Below are positions 18,392-26,872 of a stretch of DNA of 64,000 nucleotides, piece after piece; position 1 is the first letter of the stretch; every line of letters begins with the position of its first letter. Under the pieces are notes generated by a model. That model saw nothing but the letters and a program-made list of their open reading frames with translations. It was not told the origin of the DNA and searched no databases. A program made the translations under genes and the position numbers. Source of the stretch: 0-14-0-80-60-11 sp049322355 (lineage in GTDB: Bacteria > Desulfobacterota > Desulfobaccia > Desulfobaccales > 0-14-0-80-60-11); contig JBMORG010000025.1 in assembly GCA_049322355.1 (NCBI GenBank), forward strand, positions 91,601 to 155,600, in the 5' to 3' direction.

Positions 18392-18407
18392 TAGGTAATT
18401 TTACCTA
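18392..18407. promoter_or_regulatory. Palindrome upstream of a small orphan gene
   Basis: TAGGTAA-TT-TTACCTA, seven-base perfect arms, in an AT-rich gap (18138-18537) otherwise without features. It lies about 130 bases before the 71-codon gene and could be an operator. Confidence 0.35.
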
Positions 18408-18537
18408 TAAGTTTATGGGTATTTCTGCCTATAGATAATCCTTTTTATTTATGCATAATAGGGAATCACAACAGAGGCTCGCACGGATGCGCAGCACCCT
18501 CAGAGCAAAAATGTCTCAGTTCAAGGAGGAACCGAGA

Positions 18538-18753
18538 ATGCTCAAGTTTATTGACTCCGGATGCCAAAAACATGATTTGCTGCAATTCAACCTCCAGGGT
18601 TTAACGACTTTAGTGATCATGGGGGTAGTAGCAAACCTTCCTCAAGACGGCAGCTATCACACCTATACCTGTGAACACGGCAAAACCCACCGGCTGAGCT
18701 TTCAGATCCACGGCAAATCGCATCGCTTGATTCCGAGAGGTTTAGAAGTTTAG
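18538..18753 (+). CDS. Small hypothetical protein, 71 residues
   Basis: An AAGGAGG ribosome site seven bases before the ATG at 18538 decides the start; a longer reading from 18451 has no such site. The protein (begins MLKFIDSGCQKHDLLQFNLQ) has one Cys in each half, and GSYHTYTCEHGKTHRLSFQIHGKS in between is His-rich. No family is recognised. The strong ribosome site supports real translation. The gene stands alone between rsmB and purL. Confidence 0.5.
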   Translation: MLKFIDSGCQKHDLLQFNLQGLTTLVIMGVVANLPQDGSYHTYTCEHGKTHRLSFQIHGKSHRLIPRGLEV

Positions 18754-18840
18754 CCAATACCCCAAGGAAACTTAACCTTCCTATCCGGCTCTCCTTGAGG
18801 TATATTTTTCACAATAATCCATAGGATCCTGGGGAGAGCC

Positions 18841-21825
18841 ATGGCCGTCCGGTTGGAAATAGGTTGGCGTCCGGAGCTTACGGACGCGGAAGGAGAGGGG
18901 TTACGCCGGCAGGCCCGGGAATATTTCGGGCTTGATCTTGCGACAGTGCGGGTTTTGCGGGTCCTCATGCTGGATGTGGATCTTCCCCCGGCAAGTCTGG
19001 AGGAAATCCGCAAGGAGGTTTTCACCCATCCCACCACCCAGATATCCAGCTTCAAAACCCTGGCCCGGGATTTCCACTGGGCTATCTGGGTAGGCTTTAA
19101 GCCCGGAGTGCGGGATACCGGCGGGGCCGTTGCTCTGGAAGCCATCGCATCTTACCTGGGAGAACCCCTCCCGGATGGGTCCGCGGTATATACCTCCAAG
19201 CTTTTCCTGCTAACCGGCGATGATCTCACGGAAAAACACGCGGCCCAGATCGCCCGGGAACTCCTGGCCAACGATATGATCCAGGAATTTCGGATTTTTT
19301 CCCGGGAAACCTGGGACCCCGATGATGGCGTGGGGATTATCCTCCCCCGGGTAGTATTAGCCCACACCCCCACGGTGGAGGCCTTCGACCTAACTTCACC
19401 TATGGCCCTCAAGGAACTGAGCCGTCAGCGCCATCTGGCCCTCCGGGATGCTGATCTGCCGATTATCCTGGATTATTTCCAACGTCCGGAAGTTCTGGCC
19501 CGAAGAAATGTGGTGGGGCTTGCGGCCCCCACCGACGTGGAACTGGAATACCTGGCCCAGGCCCGGAGCGACCACTGCAACCACAACACCTTTCGGGGGC
19601 GGTTCCATTACCGGGATGCGGGGACAGGGGAAAGCCTCATCCTGGATAATCCTTTCAAGGCCTGCATCTCCGAGCCCACCCGGGAGATTGCCCGACATAA
19701 ACCCTGGGTGGTCTCGGTCCTCTGGGACAACGCCGGCGTGGGTAAGTTGGACGACGAATTTCATTACGTTATCAAGGGAGAGACCCACAATTCCCCTTCC
19801 AACCTGGAGGCCTACGGCGGCTCCCTCACCGGCATCGTGGGAGTTTACCGGGACCCGATGGGCACCGGCAAAGGGGCCCGCCTCATCGGAGGCATGTACG
19901 GCTTCTGTGTGGGTCCCCGGAACTATGACGGGCCGCTCAAACCCCGGCTGCACCCCCGGCGCCTCCTGGACGGCGTCATCGAAGGGGTCAAAGATGGCGG
20001 CAACAAGAGCGGAGTCCCTACAGTCAATGGTGCCCTTTATTTTGATCCATCTTATTTGGGCAAGTGCCTGGTGTTTGTGGGCGCGGTGGGGCTGCTGCCC
20101 CGGGAGATCAAAGGCAAGCCCGGAGCCGACAAAAAGGCCCATCCCGGAGATCTGATTATCACCTGCGGCGGCCGGGTGGGCAAAGATGGGATTCACGGAG
20201 TGACCGCTTCGTCCGAAGTTTCGTCCCCGGGTACCCCGGCGGGCCACGTCCAGATCGGAGACCCGTACACCCAGAAAAACCTGCACGATTTCCTCCTGGA
20301 GGCCCGGGATCAGGGTCTCATCACCTTCATCACCGACTGCGGCGGCGGCGGGCTGTCATCGGCGGTGGGGGAGTCGGCCCGGATGGCCGGCGGCGGCGAG
20401 GTCGAGCTTGCAGCAGTGCCCCTCAAATACCAGGGGCTGGACCCCTGGGAGATTTGGGTGTCCGAATCCCAGGAGCGCATGGTTGCGGCCGTTAAACCGG
20501 AGCATGAAGCCGCCTTCAGGTCCCTGGCCCGGAAGCACTCGGTGGAGGCCACCGTCATCGGCCGCTATACCGACTCCGGTGTCCTGGAGGTGAAATATCA
20601 GGGGCGCACCTGCGCTTATATGGACCTGTCGTTTTTGGAGGAGGATTTTCCTCCCTGGGAGTTCGAGGCCCAGTGGCTGCCGCCGGAGAGCCGCTTCACC
20701 GAGCCGGTTCTGGGTGACCCCGGGGATCACCTGGGACTTTTGCTGGCCCTGCTTGACCGTCCCAATGTCTGCTCCCGGGAGTGGATAACCCGCCAGTACG
20801 ATCACGAGGTCCAGGGGGCCAGCGCACTTAAGCCTCTCATGGGCGAGTTTGCGCCGGTGCCAGGGGATGCCGCTATTTTACGCCCCCGGCCGGAGTCCCA
20901 CCGGGGGCTGGCCTTGAGCCTGGCCGTGTGTCCTGCCTACTCTCAGATCGACACCTATCACATGACCGCGGTGACCATTGATGAGGCGGTGCGGCGGCTG
21001 TTGGCGGTGGGCGGGACTCTGGGCCACATCGGCGGTGTGGACAACTTCTGTTGGCCCAGTGTCGAGTACGATCCTCAATTGAACCCTGACGGGCGCTATA
21101 AGGCGGCGCAACTGGTGCGCTCCTGCCTGGCGCTTAAGGACCTGTGCCTGGCTTACGGCATCCCGTTGTTGTCGGGCAAGGACAGCATGTACGTGGATGG
21201 CCTGTTGCCCGGGGCCTTCGGCGAAATGCACCGGGTAAGCGGGCTGCCCACCCTGTTTTTCACTGCGGTGAGCGTCCTGCCGGATTTGCGCCGGGCCCTG
21301 AGCCTGGAGTGGAAGAATCCCGGGGATTTGATTTACCTGGTGGGGGAGACTCGGCCGGAATTGGGCGGTTCGGAGTTTTATGAGATGCTGGGCTATGTGG
21401 GACTGAGCGTACCCAAAGTGCGCCCCGAGGAATTCCTGGCTTATTACCGCCTCTTGGAAGAAGCCGGTCGCGTAGAATTATTGGCCTCGGCTCACGGCCT
21501 TTATCGTGGCGGCCTGGGGGTACACCTGGCTTTGTCCAGCCTGGCTGCGGGAATGGGCGTGGAGGTGGACTTGAGCCGGGTGGCTCCGGAGTCTCCGAAT
21601 TATGTGAGCCTCTATTCGGAATCGGCGGGGCGCTTCCTGGTGAGCGTTGATCCGGGCCACCAGCGCCGCTTGGAAGAGCTTTTTGGCGGCCAGCCCCTGA
21701 CGTTAATCGGCCAGGTGCGATCAGACCAAAACTTTAAAATCAGCCGCCATGGCCGGCCCTTGCTTTCGGCTTCCCTTGAGACCCTCAAGGCCACCTGGGA
21801 GCGTCGTTTCGGCAGCCTGGTTTGA
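18841..21825 (+). CDS. purL: Phosphoribosylformylglycinamidine synthase, PurS-PurL fusion form
   Basis: 994 residues, without a C-terminal glutaminase. Residues 1-170 hold PurS-like folds (DVDLPPASLEEIRKEVFTHP; DDLTEKHAAQIARELLANDM) and the rest is a PurL synthetase with its two AIR-synthase-like halves. Characteristic stretches are LAQARSDHCNHNTFRGRF, KGETHNSPSNLEAYGG (substrate and metal contacts), ITDCGGGGLSSAVGESARM and VSESQERMV. It converts FGAR to FGAM in purine synthesis, using ammonia from a separate PurQ, which is not in the window. A GGGGAGAG site precedes the ATG. Confidence 0.95.
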   Translation: MAVRLEIGWRPELTDAEGEGLRRQAREYFGLDLATVRVLRVLMLDVDLPPASLEEIRKEVFTHPTTQISSFKTLARDFHWAIWVGFKPGVRDTGGAVALEAIASYLGEPLPDGSAVYTSKLFLLTGDDLTEKHAAQIARELLANDMIQEFRIFSRETWDPDDGVGIILPRVVLAHTPTVEAFDLTSPMALKELSRQRHLALRDADLPIILDYFQRPEVLARRNVVGLAAPTDVELEYLAQARSDHCNHNTFRGRFHYRDAGTGESLILDNPFKACISEPTREIARHKPWVVSVLWDNAGVGKLDDEFHYVIKGETHNSPSNLEAYGGSLTGIVGVYRDPMGTGKGARLIGGMYGFCVGPRNYDGPLKPRLHPRRLLDGVIEGVKDGGNKSGVPTVNGALYFDPSYLGKCLVFVGAVGLLPREIKGKPGADKKAHPGDLIITCGGRVGKDGIHGVTASSEVSSPGTPAGHVQIGDPYTQKNLHDFLLEARDQGLITFITDCGGGGLSSAVGESARMAGGGEVELAAVPLKYQGLDPWEIWVSESQERMVAAVKPEHEAAFRSLARKHSVEATVIGRYTDSGVLEVKYQGRTCAYMDLSFLEEDFPPWEFEAQWLPPESRFTEPVLGDPGDHLGLLLALLDRPNVCSREWITRQYDHEVQGASALKPLMGEFAPVPGDAAILRPRPESHRGLALSLAVCPAYSQIDTYHMTAVTIDEAVRRLLAVGGTLGHIGGVDNFCWPSVEYDPQLNPDGRYKAAQLVRSCLALKDLCLAYGIPLLSGKDSMYVDGLLPGAFGEMHRVSGLPTLFFTAVSVLPDLRRALSLEWKNPGDLIYLVGETRPELGGSEFYEMLGYVGLSVPKVRPEEFLAYYRLLEEAGRVELLASAHGLYRGGLGVHLALSSLAAGMGVEVDLSRVAPESPNYVSLYSESAGRFLVSVDPGHQRRLEELFGGQPLTLIGQVRSDQNFKISRHGRPLLSASLETLKATWERRFGSLV

Positions 21826-21854
21826 GGAATCCCTCCTTTCTGTTATAATTTTTT

Positions 21855-21911
21855 TAGGGGCGCATCCACATGTGCGCCCCCATTGAGGGCGGCTATATAG
21901 GTCCGCCCCTA
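21855..21911. repeat. Family C double palindrome, copy 1
   Basis: GGGGCGCATCCACATGTGCGCCCC followed by GGGCGGC...GTCCGCCCC: two hairpins in tandem. Relatives at 24629-24683, 28292-28352 and within the elements at 49905-50042 and 50695-50826. Confidence 0.7.
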
Positions 21912-21953
21912 TAAAAAGCCAGTGAATCATATTGTTATGTCGAGGGGCAGGAT

Positions 21954-22376
21954 ATGCACGCAGAAATGTTGGTGCTGCGATTTTCCCAGGCAGTGGTGGA
22001 TCAGCCCATCATTTACCGCCTGGTCAAGGATTACGACCTGGAATTTAATCTCCTGAAGGCCACCATCTATCCCCGGAAAGAAGGGGTGATAGTTATGGAG
22101 CTCAGGGGTCACCCGAAGAATTTTCGCCGGGGACTCAAGTACCTGAGGGACTCAGGGGTTAAGGTCCAGCGGGTGGCCCGGGAGGTACGGCGCAATGAAG
22201 AGAGTTGCTACCAGTGCGGCGCCTGCACCGCGGTCTGTCCCACCGGGGCCCTGCACGTCAAACGGCCGGAGATGGAAGTCCTCTTCGATCCCGAAAAATG
22301 CAGCGCCTGCGAGCTGTGCTGCCCGGTCTGCCCGGCCCGGGCCATGGAGGTCCGGCTGGACCGCAGCGCCCTGTGA
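21954..22376 (+). CDS. NIL-domain ferredoxin
   Basis: 140 residues: a NIL domain (residues 1-75; LVLRFSQAVVDQPIIYRLVK, a ligand-sensing fold also found in methionine ABC transporters) followed by a two-cluster ferredoxin (CYQCGACTAVCP near 83-94 and CSACELCCPVCP near 112-123). Such proteins are common in sulfate-reducing and methanogenic organisms and are linked to sulfur-amino-acid and homocysteine synthesis; here the role is only inferred. A GGGGCAGGA site precedes the ATG. Confidence 0.9.
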   Translation: MHAEMLVLRFSQAVVDQPIIYRLVKDYDLEFNLLKATIYPRKEGVIVMELRGHPKNFRRGLKYLRDSGVKVQRVAREVRRNEESCYQCGACTAVCPTGALHVKRPEMEVLFDPEKCSACELCCPVCPARAMEVRLDRSAL

Positions 22377-22439
22377 GCCAGGTTTCAGGTTCTGGGTTTA
22401 TGTTGAGAAAAAGAAAATATCCGATAAGCAACAGATTGA

Positions 22440-23594
22440 GTGTGTTGCATTTTAAAACGAACATGGCATAATCCGGCCCATATTTTGCTTCCTTTTTACA
22501 TAAGTGTCTACTCTGCCGTTGGCTCCTGCATTTATTTTCTGCTTCCCCTCCATTTAAAGGGTAATCTCCACTTTTCCGGGGGGCAGATCGGTCTCCTCTA
22601 CGCAGTCCTCAGCCTGAACGCCGTCCTGGTATCCTTCCCTGTGGGCATCATCGGCGACCGTTATCCCGCCAGGATTCTCACCCGGATAGGCCTGGCGGCC
22701 ACTGCCGCCAGCCTCTGGGGGCTGACTTTGGTGAGGGAGTTCTGGCCCTTCCTGGCGGTTTTTTGGGCCTTCGGCCTGAGCAGCCAGCTCTTCCGAATCT
22801 CCTTGGATACTCTACTGTTCAAGGAAAACCATGAGAATGCTCCCCGGCGTCTGGGACAATATAATGCCATGCGCATGGGTGGGATGATGGTGGGGATGCT
22901 TTTGGGGGGTGCCACTTATTATTGGCTGAATTTCTCTGTAACCTTGAAGCTGTTCAGCGTGGGGGTGCTGCTCCTTCTGGGTCCCACAGTGCGCCTGCCG
23001 TTAACCCGGGGGGTACGCACAGGTATATTTGACTATGGCCGGGATTTTCTGGCGGCCCCGGTGCTCTTTTTCATTGCCTGGCTGTTCCTCTTTACCCTGC
23101 ACTGGGGAGCCGAGGCTACCAGCCTGTCGCTATTCCTGGAGCGCAACCTGGGTCTGTCCCCCCTGGGGGTGGGCGCCTACATGGCCGGGGAATTCGGGGT
23201 GGTGGGCCTAACCGCTTTTCTCTACGGGCGTTTCTGGGCCGGACGCCTGAAACCCCTTACTTTTCTGGCCATGGCCTTGGTGTTTTCCGGCATCGGCCAC
23301 ATCTGCATGACCTATCCGGTCCTGCCCTGGTCCTTCGCGTGGCGGGCGGTGCATGGTTTCGGGGACGGCCTCATCCTCATGGAAACCTATACCACCATCA
23401 CCCGCCTCTTTCATGTGGACCGCATCGGCGGCAACGCCAGTCTTATCTCCCTGACCACCACCATGGGAGTCTTTGCCGGGTCCCTGATCTTCGGGCCTTT
23501 GGGCGCGGCTTACGGCTATCAGGCGCCTTTAATCATTTCCGGCTGTATCAGCCTGGCCCTGTTGCCCTTGGCCTATGTGGGTCTGCGGGAGTAA
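22440..23594 (+). CDS. Major facilitator superfamily transporter
   Basis: 384 residues with about eleven to twelve hydrophobic segments. The MFS A-motif between helices 2 and 3 is visible as GIIGDRYPARILTRIG (about residues 77-92). The central loop is short, and helix 7 starts near DYGRDFLAAPVLFFIAWLFL. The substrate cannot be told. The GTG at 22440 is the only early start that keeps helix 1 whole, but it has no clear ribosome site. The gene converges with gpmA across a composite repeat. Confidence 0.85.
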   Translation: MCCILKRTWHNPAHILLPFYISVYSAVGSCIYFLLPLHLKGNLHFSGGQIGLLYAVLSLNAVLVSFPVGIIGDRYPARILTRIGLAATAASLWGLTLVREFWPFLAVFWAFGLSSQLFRISLDTLLFKENHENAPRRLGQYNAMRMGGMMVGMLLGGATYYWLNFSVTLKLFSVGVLLLLGPTVRLPLTRGVRTGIFDYGRDFLAAPVLFFIAWLFLFTLHWGAEATSLSLFLERNLGLSPLGVGAYMAGEFGVVGLTAFLYGRFWAGRLKPLTFLAMALVFSGIGHICMTYPVLPWSFAWRAVHGFGDGLILMETYTTITRLFHVDRIGGNASLISLTTTMGVFAGSLIFGPLGAAYGYQAPLIISGCISLALLPLAYVGLRE

Positions 23595-23630
23595 TAGGTT
23601 TTTTCCAGTTTTCGTATAAAGTCCAAAATT

Positions 23631-23717
23631 CCCTCCCCCTTGATGGGGGAGGGTTAGGGTGGGGTGAAACCGGGCAACTTCCCCTCCCCTCAATCCCCTC
23701 CCGCCAGGGGAGGGGAA
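23631..23717. repeat. Family A composite repeat, copy 2
   Basis: CCCTCCCCCTTGATGGGGGAGGG, then TTAGGGTGGGGTG, then CCCCTCCC...AGGGGAGGGG. It lies between the convergent MFS and gpmA genes, where its hairpins could end transcription in both directions. Confidence 0.8.
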
Positions 23718-23759
23718 AAGGCCTTTTTACGATTCATCAGGTTTCAGTTTGATAACCTG

Positions 23760-24509
23760 CTATTTCCCGCGCTTTAATTGATCCGCCACGGCTTGAGCCG
23801 CCCGCTTCGCGGCCTCCGGATCGCCCAGATAGCGGCTTTTGATGGGCGTCAGGTCATCGTTCAGTTCATAAACTAAAGGGATGCCGGTGGGGATGTTGAG
23901 GGACACAATGTCCTGGTCGGAAACCTTGTCCAGATATTTCACCAAGGCCCGCAAGCTGTTGCCATGAGCCGCAATGAGCACCCGTTGACCGCTTCTTACG
24001 GCCGGAGCGATAACTTCCTGCCAATAAGGCAGAAAACGGGATACTACGTCTTTGAGACATTCGGTCAGGGGGAGTTCCTCAGGCGAAAGATTGGCATAGC
24101 GCGGGTCGCTGCCGGGATAGCGGGGGTCATCCTTGGTTAAGGCGGGGGGCGGCGTGTCATAGCTGCGGCGCCAGATTTGCACCTGGTCCATGCCGAATTT
24201 TTCCACTGTCTCAGCTTTGTTGAGTCCCTGGAGCGCGCCATAATGACGTTCATTTAAGCGCCAACTGTGGTGGACCGGAATCCACATGAGGTCCATCCCC
24301 TCCAGCGTGATCCACAGGGTCTTGATGGCCCGCTTGAGTACGGACGTGTAAGCGATATCAAAAACAAAGCCTTCTTCCTGGAGCAAGCGCCCGGCTTCCT
24401 GGGCCTCCTGGACGCCCTTGTCGCTAAGGCCCACATCTATCCACCCCGTGAAGCGGTTTTCCTTATTCCAAACACTTTCGCCGTGTCTGAGGAGCACCAG
24501 TTGTTTCAT
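23760..24509 (-). CDS. gpmA: 2,3-bisphosphoglycerate-dependent phosphoglycerate mutase
   Basis: 249 residues, the usual size of the cofactor-dependent enzyme interconverting 3- and 2-phosphoglycerate. The phosphohistidine motif LVLLRHGESVWNKENRFTGW is at the N-terminus; the second His is in LIAAHGNSLRALVKYL near 185. ERHYGALQGLNKAE carries the catalytic Glu. A TAGGAGA site precedes the ATG. It is transcribed in the same direction as rfaE2 and comF upstream, separated by about 270 bases with a family C repeat. Confidence 0.97.
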   Translation of the reverse strand: MKQLVLLRHGESVWNKENRFTGWIDVGLSDKGVQEAQEAGRLLQEEGFVFDIAYTSVLKRAIKTLWITLEGMDLMWIPVHHSWRLNERHYGALQGLNKAETVEKFGMDQVQIWRRSYDTPPPALTKDDPRYPGSDPRYANLSPEELPLTECLKDVVSRFLPYWQEVIAPAVRSGQRVLIAAHGNSLRALVKYLDKVSDQDIVSLNIPTGIPLVYELNDDLTPIKSRYLGDPEAAKRAAQAVADQLKRGK

Positions 24510-24628
24510 CTTCTATCTCCTAAAGGACTCGCGGTAGTGAATTCTAATATCTCCCCAGGCTCACCTTAAGTCAAGGCGTTTCAGCCTTGCACATGCTATT
24601 TGGTCAGCCGCAGGCTTTACCATGACTG

Positions 24629-24683
24629 TAGGGGCGCACCCATGTGTGCGCCCTCAGGGGCGGACACGCGGGTCCGCCCCTAC
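24629..24683. repeat. Family C double palindrome, copy 2
   Basis: TAGGGGCGCACCCATGTGTGCGCCC followed by GGGGCGGACACGCGGGTCCGCCCC, between gpmA and rfaE2. Confidence 0.75.
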
Positions 24684-24783
24684 AAAAGATCTTTATCTCC
24701 GGGGTGGCCGCGAAATGACCAGGAATCTTTAGCCTGCGTTCTCCAAGCGAGAAGCCTGTGCTACCATTGGAAGCTTGGAGGTA

Positions 24784-25278
24784 TTAACGATAGGACCGGA
24801 TGCGCTCAATCAGAGCGGTTGTGGAGTAGCCGGCCGCGAAGGGCAGGGCCAAAACCTTGCCGCCCCGAGCTTCCACCACTTCCCGCCCCACGATTTGGTG
24901 AAGCTGGTAGTCGCCGCCCTTCACCAGGATATCGGGTTGCAGGAGGGTGATGAGCGCCAGGGGGGTGTCCTCGTTAAACAATATAACTCGGTCCACGCAG
25001 GCCAAGGCGGCCAGGACCCGGGCCCGGTCGGCTTCCGGAGTGACGGGGCGGCCGGGGCCTTTGTCCAGGCGGGCCGCGGAGTCGTCGGTATTGACCCCCA
25101 CCACCAGGGCGTCCCCCAGGGAGCGGGCCTCTTCCAGGTAGGCCACGTGGCCCGCGTGGAGGAGATCAAAGCAGCCGTTGGTAAACACCACTTTTTGCCC
25201 CCGGTCCTGGAGGTTTTGGACCCAGCGGGCCGCGGCGTCCCGGTCCACGACTTTATCGGCGGTACGGCAGCAGGTCAT
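24784..25278 (-). CDS. rfaE2: D-glycero-beta-D-manno-heptose 1-phosphate adenylyltransferase
   Basis: 164 residues corresponding to the nucleotidyltransferase half of HldE as a separate protein. VVFTNGCFDLLHAGHVAYLE holds the HxGH nucleotide-binding motif; VGVNTDDSAARLDKGPGRP and DILVKGGDYQLHQIVG are family signatures. It makes ADP-heptose for the lipopolysaccharide inner core. The kinase half must be encoded elsewhere. The first residues (MTCCRTADKVVDRD) are poorly conserved, so the true start may be a few codons later. comF lies 50 bases upstream. Confidence 0.95.
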   Translation of the reverse strand: MTCCRTADKVVDRDAAARWVQNLQDRGQKVVFTNGCFDLLHAGHVAYLEEARSLGDALVVGVNTDDSAARLDKGPGRPVTPEADRARVLAALACVDRVILFNEDTPLALITLLQPDILVKGGDYQLHQIVGREVVEARGGKVLALPFAAGYSTTALIERIRSYR

Positions 25279-25328
25279 GAAGGATCATTTCCCATCGCAC
25301 CAGTGGGCAGCGTCTCGCCCAAGATTGA

Positions 25329-26078
25329 TCAATCATGCTTTACCCGGGCCACGGTTAGGACCTCCACCTGCCGGGCCCCGGCCCGGAGCAAGACTTTGGC
25401 GCATTCTCTGACCGTGGCCCCGGTGGTATAAACGTCATCGAGGAGGAGGATATTCTTGCCTTTGATAAGGGCCGGTTCGGGCACCGCAAAGGCCCCCTTG
25501 ACGTTCTCCCGGCGTTCATTGGGCTTAAGCTCCACCTGGGGTAGGGTGTGGCGCACCCGCACCAGTGCCTCCCGGCCCAATGGAACCCCGGGAATGGCCT
25601 GGGCCAGGAGTATGGCCTGGTTGAAGCCGCGCTGTTTCAGGCGTCTGGAGTGGAGCGGTACCGGGACCACCAGATCCGCGTCCGTCACCAATTCCAGGCA
25701 CAGGGGGCGCTTGAGCCAATGCAGCATCACCGGGAGATAAGCCATCTGGCGATTGAACTTGAAGGCTTTGATGACCTGGGCGGCGGGACCGTCATAAATA
25801 GCCGCAGCCCGGGCCCGGGTAAAGGGAGGCGGGTCCTTATGACATTCTCCGCAAACGCGGTCGGGGCCGTCCCGGAAGGGAAACACCACCCCGCAGCAGG
25901 TGCACAAGGGGCTGGCCACCCACTCGACCTGCGCCTCGCACGCCGGGCAGGCCGCAACTGTCGCGGCCTCGCCCACTGCCGCCCCGCAGAAAAGACACAA
26001 CCGGGGCAGGAAGAATTCCAGGAGGGACAAGGCGGAGTGCCTGAGCCTTCCCTTCGGCGAGGTTTGGGCAAGATTCAT
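25329..26078 (-). CDS. ComF-family phosphoribosyltransferase-like protein
   Basis: About 249 residues from the ATG at 26078. A TTGACA with a TAACAC box 16 bases further on lies just upstream, so the longer reading from 26114 is less likely. Zinc-ribbon cysteines occur near the N-terminus (LPRLCLFCGAAV, ACPACEAQVEW, CTCCGVVF, CGECH) and the phosphoribosyltransferase signature ILLLDDVYTTGATVRECAK near the end. ComF proteins act in DNA uptake in naturally competent bacteria; in other organisms the role is unknown. The rfaE2 gene follows. Confidence 0.9.
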   Translation of the reverse strand: MNLAQTSPKGRLRHSALSLLEFFLPRLCLFCGAAVGEAATVAACPACEAQVEWVASPLCTCCGVVFPFRDGPDRVCGECHKDPPPFTRARAAAIYDGPAAQVIKAFKFNRQMAYLPVMLHWLKRPLCLELVTDADLVVPVPLHSRRLKQRGFNQAILLAQAIPGVPLGREALVRVRHTLPQVELKPNERRENVKGAFAVPEPALIKGKNILLLDDVYTTGATVRECAKVLLRAGARQVEVLTVARVKHD

Positions 26079-26099
26079 TAAAATTAGTGTTAATTGATT

Positions 26100-26872
26100 T
26101 GAAACAATTGTCAACGAGTTATACCAGCGGCCAAGAGTTTTTTCAAAGGCCGCAAAAACTTAACCTTTCCCAAGTTTGGGGGCGGGTTGAAAAGCCGGGC
26201 CCAAATTTTTTTGGCGATGTTTTTAGCCAAAAAGTGCCTTTTTTGAGCTTTTTAAGGTGTTCTATCTGCCTTTTTCGGCAGAGGGGTGTTTCGGATAGTC
26301 CGGGACGCGCCGCTAGCGTGCCGGATCCGTCCCGGAGGCGCGCCGCAGAGAAGCGGAGCGACCTCGGATATAACTCGCTGAATATCCGCATAATTTCGGA
26401 TAAGAACCACTTGGGATGCGGATCGCGGGCAAAGAAAAATACTTTCGGGGGAGAGGCAAGAGGTTGCCGGCGGCCGGATGGGAGGTGGAGGAAACGACGG
26501 TTATCCAAAAACGCCCCTGGGGTCGGGATAGTGATGTTCCGAGGCCAGATTAGCAAGGCAGCGAGCCAGGGGCCAACACAGACGGGACGCCTGACAGAGA
26601 TGGATTAAAGGCAGGAGATTGCCGGTCGATGGTCCAATAAAGTGAGGATAAGAAGACCATAGCGAAAATGGCTTAGATTAGTCGGCATTGCACATAAATA
26701 GCAGATATTTTATAGGGGGATTACTTCGAAGGGCATCCGTGGCGGTGGAACGAACGTAAGGGAGAGGGTGAAAACCAAAACTTCAACTGCCCCCGGAAGC
26801 TGGAGCGAGGTACAAACGGAGACTGGAAACGGTCAGGGGTAGTGCCTTATTGGGCTGACCCCTGCTATTTTT
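26100..26872 (+). ncRNA. Candidate long structured noncoding RNA
   Basis: This gene-free stretch is GC-rich, codes for nothing recognisable on either strand, and has several local helices visible by eye: TCCGGGACG with CGTCCCGGA (26299-26336 region), ATGGTC with GACCAT (26628-26664 region) and a strand-specific terminator at the end. The 5' boundary is unknown. It does not show the conserved blocks of RNase P RNA, tmRNA or SRP RNA, nor a group II intron domain V. It may be a large RNA of unknown type or the decayed remains of something else. Confidence 0.4.
26834..26872 (+). terminator. Intrinsic terminator ending the candidate RNA
   Basis: CAGGGGT at 26834-26840 pairs with ACCCCTG at 26858-26864, enclosing a smaller stem, and is followed by CTATTTTT. 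On the opposite strand the hairpin has no T-run, so it works for plus-strand transcription, although no plus-strand gene precedes it. Confidence 0.7.

Noticed and set aside
26087..26608. Plus-strand reading frame of 173 residues
   Set aside because: No family resemblance, low-complexity Arg/Gly/Ser composition, no ribosome site, and it overlaps the comF promoter and candidate RNA structure.
26100..26872. RNase P RNA or tmRNA
   Set aside because: Short look-alikes (ATAGTCCGGGA; GGAGGAAAC) exist, but the other conserved blocks (for example the GGUAAGAGC-type loop, the CAGAA 3' block, a tRNA-like end) are missing.
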